Part shown: one piece after another, positions 30,966 to 35,067 of the stretch | Position numbering within the stretch: the first letter of the stretch is position 1 | How the letters are laid out: every line of letters begins with the position of its first letter | Source of the DNA: a bacterium | GTDB taxonomy: Bacteria; Chlamydiota; Chlamydiia; Chlamydiales; 2-12-FULL-49-11 | Direction: 5' to 3' | Assembly (NCBI GenBank): GCA_021847505.1 | Contig: JAJZEO010000010.1 | Span: forward strand, 1 to 35,067 | DNA length: 35,067 nucleotides | Position numbers and translations under genes: made by a program | The notes under the pieces: model-generated | What the model saw: the letters and a program-made list of their open reading frames with translations, nothing else | What the model was told of the DNA's origin: nothing | Databases searched by the model: none

Positions 30966-31529
30966 ATGGAAGAAATTGCAAGAAAACATGGTTTTACCTA
31001 TATCGATGAGCTAGAATTTTCCAGTGGGGAGCTCTTGGAAAAGGTCCGGGAGCGTTGCATCAAAAAACTGAAGAAAAAGCCTCATCAGGTCTACAATCGG
31101 TGGTCGTGCTGTCTTTTTGAAAATGATCTTCAAAATAGAAAAAGCGTCTCTGTATCCATAGAAAAAATTCACCCCCTTGTTGGGTATGGCGTCAAAGCAA
31201 AGCAAGTGATCCCGGCTCTTTCTTATGTGGGGGAGTATTGCGGTATAGTCAGAAAACGTAAATGGAAAGATTCCCGCAATGATTTTGCTTTTGGGTATGT
31301 CATTGGTCCTCATGACACACCTTGGATTATCGACGCGGCCGAAAAGGGGAATTTTACCCGTTTTTTCAATCACAGTTATTCTCCAAATCTTATGTCGCGA
31401 TGGATTATCACCAACAACATCGCTCATATTGGCTTTTTCTCGACAAAGTTAATCCAAATCGGGGAGGAGATGACCTTCGAGTATGGTCCCTACTATTGGC
31501 GAAGACGACCCACTCCGCAAGATCTTTGA
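30966..31529 (+). CDS. SET-domain lysine methyltransferase
   Basis: A 187-residue protein with a SET domain from about 55 to 178. It uses S-adenosylmethionine to methylate lysine side chains. The motifs are GYGVKAKQVIPALSYVGEYCG (73-93), the cofactor-binding NFTRFFNHSYSPNL (129-142, with the NHSxxPN core at 135-141), and the catalytic GEEMTFEYG (166-174, Tyr173). The post-SET zinc cysteines are absent, as in other chlamydial SET proteins. In Chlamydia the homologues are reported to bind and methylate Hc1/Hc2 (C. pneumoniae cpnSET) or host histones (C. trachomatis NUE), so HctB at 4026 is a likely substrate. The ATG lacks a strong ribosome site. It lies between the dicarboxylate carrier and aconitase. 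Confidence 0.88.
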   Translation: MEEIARKHGFTYIDELEFSSGELLEKVRERCIKKLKKKPHQVYNRWSCCLFENDLQNRKSVSVSIEKIHPLVGYGVKAKQVIPALSYVGEYCGIVRKRKWKDSRNDFAFGYVIGPHDTPWIIDAAEKGNFTRFFNHSYSPNLMSRWIITNNIAHIGFFSTKLIQIGEEMTFEYGPYYWRRRPTPQDL

Positions 31530-31591
31530 AAACACTTGTTAGAAACGGCCACTTTAGCTATTCATTTAGGCTATATGGTTAGGGGGTATCT

Positions 31592-33529
31592 ATGGCCAAG
31601 AACGTGTCGCAAAAATTGATCGAAAGTCACTTAGTTTCAGGAAAGATGGTTGTTGGAGAAGAGATTGGGCTGAAAATCGATCAAACTTTGACACAAGACG
31701 CGACAGGAACTATGGTCATGCTTGAACTGGAAGCACTTGGTCTAAAGGACGCAAAAACTGAATGCTCTGTTCAATATGTCGATCACAATCAAATCCAAGA
31801 AGATAACAAAAACCCCGATGATCACTTATTTTTACAATCAGCCGCAAATCGTTTTGGTCTATGGTTTAGTAAGCCCGGGAATGGAATCAGTGATGCCGTC
31901 CAGTGTGAAAAGTTTGGAAAGCCCGGCAAAACGCTAGTTGGTTCCGATAGTCATACTCCCGCATCTGGTTCTTTGGGAATGCTCGCCATCGGGGCGGGCG
32001 GCCTAGAAGTGGCTCTTGCGATAGCAGGAGAGCCGTTTTATACAAATATGCCTAAAATCTGGGGGATAAAGCTAACTGGTAAGCTTCCTGATTGGGTAAG
32101 TGCAAAAGATGTGATTCTGGAAATGCTAAGAAAGCATGATGTCGCTGGCGGCGTAGGGAAGATTATTGAATATTATGGTCCTGGGCTAGAGCACCTTACT
32201 GCAATGGATAGGCATGTCATCGCAAATATGGGGGCTGAGCTAGGGGCTACTACAACAGTTTTTCCCTCCGATAAAGTGACTAAAGAGTTTCTAAAACAGA
32301 TGGGAAGAGAAGAGGACTGGATCGAACTCGTAGCTGATCCTGGGACTACTTACGATGAACATGAAGAGATTGATTTAAGTAAACTCGAGCCACTAATTGC
32401 CCTTCCCTCAAGCCCAGGTAATGTGAAAAGGGTTCGTGAAGTGGCTGGGGAGCCGATCTTTCAATCATACATTGGTTCATCAGCAAACCCCTGTGCTAGG
32501 GATTTTGCTGTTGCTGCCATGATGCTTGAGAAAAATAAGATCGCAGAAAATGTCTCTTTTGATGTCAATCCCTCTTCAAGGCAGGTTCTTAACTATCTCA
32601 CTGACGCAGGGTATCTTGGAACATTAACGCGTGCAGGTGCTCGTATTCACCAAGCAGGGTGTAATGGTTGTATTGGTATGGGACAAGCTCCTGCAACAGG
32701 CCAGATTAGTTTAAGAACAGTCCCCCGAAATTTCCCCGGTCGCTCAGGAACTAAAGAAGATAAAGTCTATCTCTGCTCACCTGAAACAGCAACCGCTTCA
32801 GCCATTACAGGCGTCATTACCGATCCAAGAGATATGAAATTCCCTTATCCAAGATTTAAAGAGCCAAAAAAGATGACCATTGTCTCTGATCTAATTGCAC
32901 CAAAACCCATCGATAAGCGAATGGAGCTCATCAAAGGACCTAATATCGGAGGATTCCCTGAATTTCCTGACATGCCAGATACGTTTCATGCGCATGTAAT
33001 CTTAAAAGTGGGGGATAATATCTCTACCGATGACATTTCCCCCGCAGGGGCCGCCGTTCTTCCATTTCGTAGCAACATCCCAAAAATTTCTGAGTTTACC
33101 TACTATCGAATCGACCCTACCTTCTACAAGCGGGCGATGCAGAGCCGGGAGCAGGGTTCGGTAATCATAGGGGGGAAAAACTACGGTCAAGGCTCCAGCC
33201 GGGAACATGCAGCTATTTCACCTCGCTATCTTGGAGTGCGTGCTGTTGTAGCTAAAAGCTTTGCGAGAATTCACCGAAAAAATTTGATCAACTTTGGGGT
33301 CCTTCCACTCAACTTTGCCAATGAGGCTGATTATGCTAAAATCTCCCAGGGCGATCTTTTAGAGCTCTCTAATATTCATGCAGGATTGAAGGGGACTGGG
33401 GATCTTCGACTACATAATAAGACAAAAGGGGAAGATTACCCGGTAAAGCACAAGTTCTCACCTATGGAACTAGAATCCTTGATGGTGGGAAGTCTCATTG
33501 CCGCTATTCGGAAAAAACACACACGGTAA
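31592..33529 (+). CDS. aconitate hydratase, short (Aquifex-type) form
   Basis: A 645-residue TCA-cycle enzyme interconverting citrate and isocitrate with a 4Fe-4S cluster. Visible blocks are the VGSDSHTPASGSLGMLAIGAGG loop (116-137), cluster cysteines Cys357 and Cys360 in GCNGCIGMG, and the swivel domain with DNISTDDISPAG and YGQGSSREHAA. The length, well below the 890 of AcnA, fits the Aquifex-type group. The third cluster ligand, normally the Cys in GSCTN, reads GSSANPC (295-301): Ser297 takes its place, with Cys301 four residues later. This may be a subfamily feature. AGGGGG before the ATG is a strong ribosome site. Aconitase is missing from the Chlamydia genus, which places the window in an environmental lineage. 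Confidence 0.9.
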   Translation: MAKNVSQKLIESHLVSGKMVVGEEIGLKIDQTLTQDATGTMVMLELEALGLKDAKTECSVQYVDHNQIQEDNKNPDDHLFLQSAANRFGLWFSKPGNGISDAVQCEKFGKPGKTLVGSDSHTPASGSLGMLAIGAGGLEVALAIAGEPFYTNMPKIWGIKLTGKLPDWVSAKDVILEMLRKHDVAGGVGKIIEYYGPGLEHLTAMDRHVIANMGAELGATTTVFPSDKVTKEFLKQMGREEDWIELVADPGTTYDEHEEIDLSKLEPLIALPSSPGNVKRVREVAGEPIFQSYIGSSANPCARDFAVAAMMLEKNKIAENVSFDVNPSSRQVLNYLTDAGYLGTLTRAGARIHQAGCNGCIGMGQAPATGQISLRTVPRNFPGRSGTKEDKVYLCSPETATASAITGVITDPRDMKFPYPRFKEPKKMTIVSDLIAPKPIDKRMELIKGPNIGGFPEFPDMPDTFHAHVILKVGDNISTDDISPAGAAVLPFRSNIPKISEFTYYRIDPTFYKRAMQSREQGSVIIGGKNYGQGSSREHAAISPRYLGVRAVVAKSFARIHRKNLINFGVLPLNFANEADYAKISQGDLLELSNIHAGLKGTGDLRLHNKTKGEDYPVKHKFSPMELESLMVGSLIAAIRKKHTR

Positions 33530-33535
33530 ATCTAA

Positions 33536-34981
33536 CTAGGTAAAAAGTGAACGGCCAAGGGTGGTCAACTTGAAACAGTCTTGACCATCTAGCTGGCCGC
33601 TTTGTACGATCCCTGACTCAAAAAACCACTCCATAATGGTAAATCGAACTAGGGCAGCCTCTTGGTTTGAATATTCAGGCAGTACGTATTTCCAGACTCG
33701 CCCCTTTTTCTTTAAACAGACCTTCTTTTCATCGGAGAGTTCAATGGGGCAACCTTTCAAAAAGTCATCAAAATAGACCCACTCTAAATCTACGACATGG
33801 GCCATTGTTTTTTGAATTTCTAAAATACTTCTCTCATTTGAAAGCGGGGAGATTTTTTGAATATCAAAGAAGTTATGAGGATGCTTAAATGTGACGTGAG
33901 CCCTCTTCTCAAGAGGCATTTTGATCCACTCTTCTGAATGTTCGGTAGGCCTCAAATATTGATCTTCAATAACCGCTAACCCTAGAACTAGCAACTTATT
34001 GATCAATTGATCTACGTATGAAGGGGGCAAAGATTCTTTTTCAAATTGGGGGATGGCGGAAGGGGTGGTAAATTGATCTTGTGATTCATCAAATCCCACA
34101 GAGATATCATGATCCACGGAGTATAGGAGTAGGGCGGTCATATCTTCAATAAAGGCATACTCTTTTTTTCTTTTTAGTTGGATCCTAGCTTCATTTTCAA
34201 GACTCTTTGGGGCACAATTTTTAAGGTACAATAAGTAGTCTCTCCACTCTGCAAAAGGAGTAATCACTTCAATCCAACCATCTAAATGGGGCTCAAACGA
34301 AGAGCAGAAGAGAAAATTAAATTCACCGAGAATGACCATTCGAGAAAGCTCATCTCTTGAAATACCATATTTCTCGCAAAGTTCATGGGCATACAGTTTA
34401 TGCTCGGGGGCATCTTCGAGATCTTGCAAAATATCTTTTAAAAGGGAATCGCATGCCGTGAAGTCGAGCAAATACCTTTGATAAACTCTAGGGGTAAAAA
34501 GATACTTCTCAACAATTGATTCAAAAATACTATTAGAAGTCCTTGGAATCTGGTACCAGCCGGGAAGGATATGAATGGGGACATTTTTTAAAAGGCTTTG
34601 GAGAAACTCCATGCCAGGGGCAAATTCTTCTGAAAATTTTTCAATGTGAACTTCGAAATATTTTCTTTTTTCTTTGTTGATGATTAAGGTTGATTGATCG
34701 AGGGTAAAAAGCTCAGAAGTTAAAAATTTGGTAACAAATTCCTTCACCCTTTCGAGGGGAACATCGATATTTTCGGAAAGCTTTTGAAGCGAAATTGTAA
34801 GTGGTGAATAAAGAATCTCCTCAAGAATGGAGACCTCTTCTTGGCTTAAATCTGCAAGAAGAAGCCGGTTCTGAACGTCTGAAGCCAGCTCATAATCCTC
34901 AATGGTGACCCGGTTCTTCTTCGCTCCCTTGGCACCATCATGTATTCTTTTTTCTAACTCTGAAAGTATCATGAAGACCAT
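33536..34981 (-). CDS. conserved-looking protein of unknown function with winged-helix-like parts
   Basis: A 481-residue soluble protein that I do not recognise. It is rich in helices and acidic. Two stretches read like winged-helix folds: about 40-90 (SQEEVSILEEILYSPL...LSENIDVPLERVKEFV) and about 195-225 (ELCEKYGISRDELSRMV). The C-terminal part has several aromatic-rich strands and ends FKLTTLGRSLF. No signal peptide, membrane helix or catalytic motif is evident. The frame extends to a TTG at 35014, but ATG 34981 is preferred because AGG lies just upstream; ATG 34972 is also possible. It is convergent with aconitase with six bases between the stops. A DNA-binding or scaffold role is possible but unsupported. 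Confidence 0.7.
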   Translation of the reverse strand: MVFMILSELEKRIHDGAKGAKKNRVTIEDYELASDVQNRLLLADLSQEEVSILEEILYSPLTISLQKLSENIDVPLERVKEFVTKFLTSELFTLDQSTLIINKEKRKYFEVHIEKFSEEFAPGMEFLQSLLKNVPIHILPGWYQIPRTSNSIFESIVEKYLFTPRVYQRYLLDFTACDSLLKDILQDLEDAPEHKLYAHELCEKYGISRDELSRMVILGEFNFLFCSSFEPHLDGWIEVITPFAEWRDYLLYLKNCAPKSLENEARIQLKRKKEYAFIEDMTALLLYSVDHDISVGFDESQDQFTTPSAIPQFEKESLPPSYVDQLINKLLVLGLAVIEDQYLRPTEHSEEWIKMPLEKRAHVTFKHPHNFFDIQKISPLSNERSILEIQKTMAHVVDLEWVYFDDFLKGCPIELSDEKKVCLKKKGRVWKYVLPEYSNQEAALVRFTIMEWFFESGIVQSGQLDGQDCFKLTTLGRSLFT

Positions 34982-35036
34982 ATTAACCTGAACTTCGAGT
35001 TTCTGGCCAGGCAAATTAAAATATGGGAATTAAAAT

Positions 35037-35063
35037 CCAAGAAAATATCTTTTGCTTTCTTGG
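35037..35063 (-). terminator. possible terminator of a gene beyond the right edge
   Basis: CCAAGAAA (35037-35044) and TTTCTTGG (35056-35063) form an 8-bp stem with an 11-base loop. On the minus strand it is followed by ATTTTAATT. It would end a minus-strand gene lying just outside the window, ahead of the 481-residue gene. The stem is AT-rich and the call is weak. Confidence 0.3.
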
Positions 35064-35067
35064 GAAG

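Overview
The window reads as a chromosomal segment of an environmental (non-Chlamydiaceae) member of the Chlamydiota, i.e. a Parachlamydia/Waddlia/Simkania-like obligate intracellular bacterium. The strongest evidence is a Lys/Arg-rich Hc2-type histone H1-like protein (hctB) together with a small bacterial SET-domain methyltransferase, and a SLC13/DASS-type dicarboxylate carrier of the kind chlamydiae share with plastids. Several long lineage-specific proteins with bilobed hydrophobic regions fit the same picture. Aconitase, glycerol kinase and the FAD glycerol-3-phosphate dehydrogenase are present, and these are expected in environmental chlamydiae but not in the reduced Chlamydia genus. Family names come from motif reading only; no database search was possible. 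No rRNA, tRNA, CRISPR array or intact IS was seen.

Layout. 1-7053 is mostly minus strand: an M20 amidohydrolase, an APC amino-acid carrier and an exported CPYC glutaredoxin. A 175-bp inverted-repeat element (MITE-like) lies between the first two. A 460-bp AT-rich gap then precedes plus-strand hctB. The hctB terminator hairpin lies inside the 3' end of a convergent nitroreductase, the last gene of a tight four-gene minus operon (338-aa membrane protein, 105-aa membrane protein, PAP2 phosphatase, nitroreductase). 7236-9347 is a two-gene plus operon: an EgtB-like protein that has lost the HxxxH iron-ligand motif, and a signal-peptide-bearing Fe/Mn superoxide dismutase. 9848-13272 is a two-gene unit of unrecognised proteins; the second (842 aa) carries a CX5R phosphatase signature and is the best effector candidate. 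13256-21337 is a long colinear minus-strand block, transcribed mnmA, RDD protein, dsbA-like, dsbB, RluA-type synthase, tandem PspC protein, glpK, glpD, adk. 21428-24823 carries a small membrane protein and a GH63-type glycosidase. 24851-28731 holds an alpha/beta hydrolase (minus), a stand-alone aroE and a 696-aa protein built from two copies of one membrane module, followed by a coupled double-PAS-like protein. 29492-33529 is a plus-strand run of dicarboxylate carrier, SET protein and aconitase, and the right edge holds an unrecognised minus-strand 481-aa protein.

How the genes work together. Three themes stand out. (1) Envelope thiol and oxidant handling: exported glutaredoxin, DsbA/DsbB, exported SOD and the degenerate EgtB-like protein. 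(2) Chromatin of the developmental cycle: HctB plus the SET protein, whose chlamydial relatives are reported to methylate Hc1/Hc2. (3) Host interface: the CX5R protein and its partner, plus four lineage-specific proteins that begin Met-Asp-(Ala/Val) and are possible secreted or inclusion-membrane proteins. Central metabolism is served by glycerol uptake to DHAP, dicarboxylate exchange and aconitase. Several genes need TTG or GTG starts, which are chosen here from Shine-Dalgarno placement.
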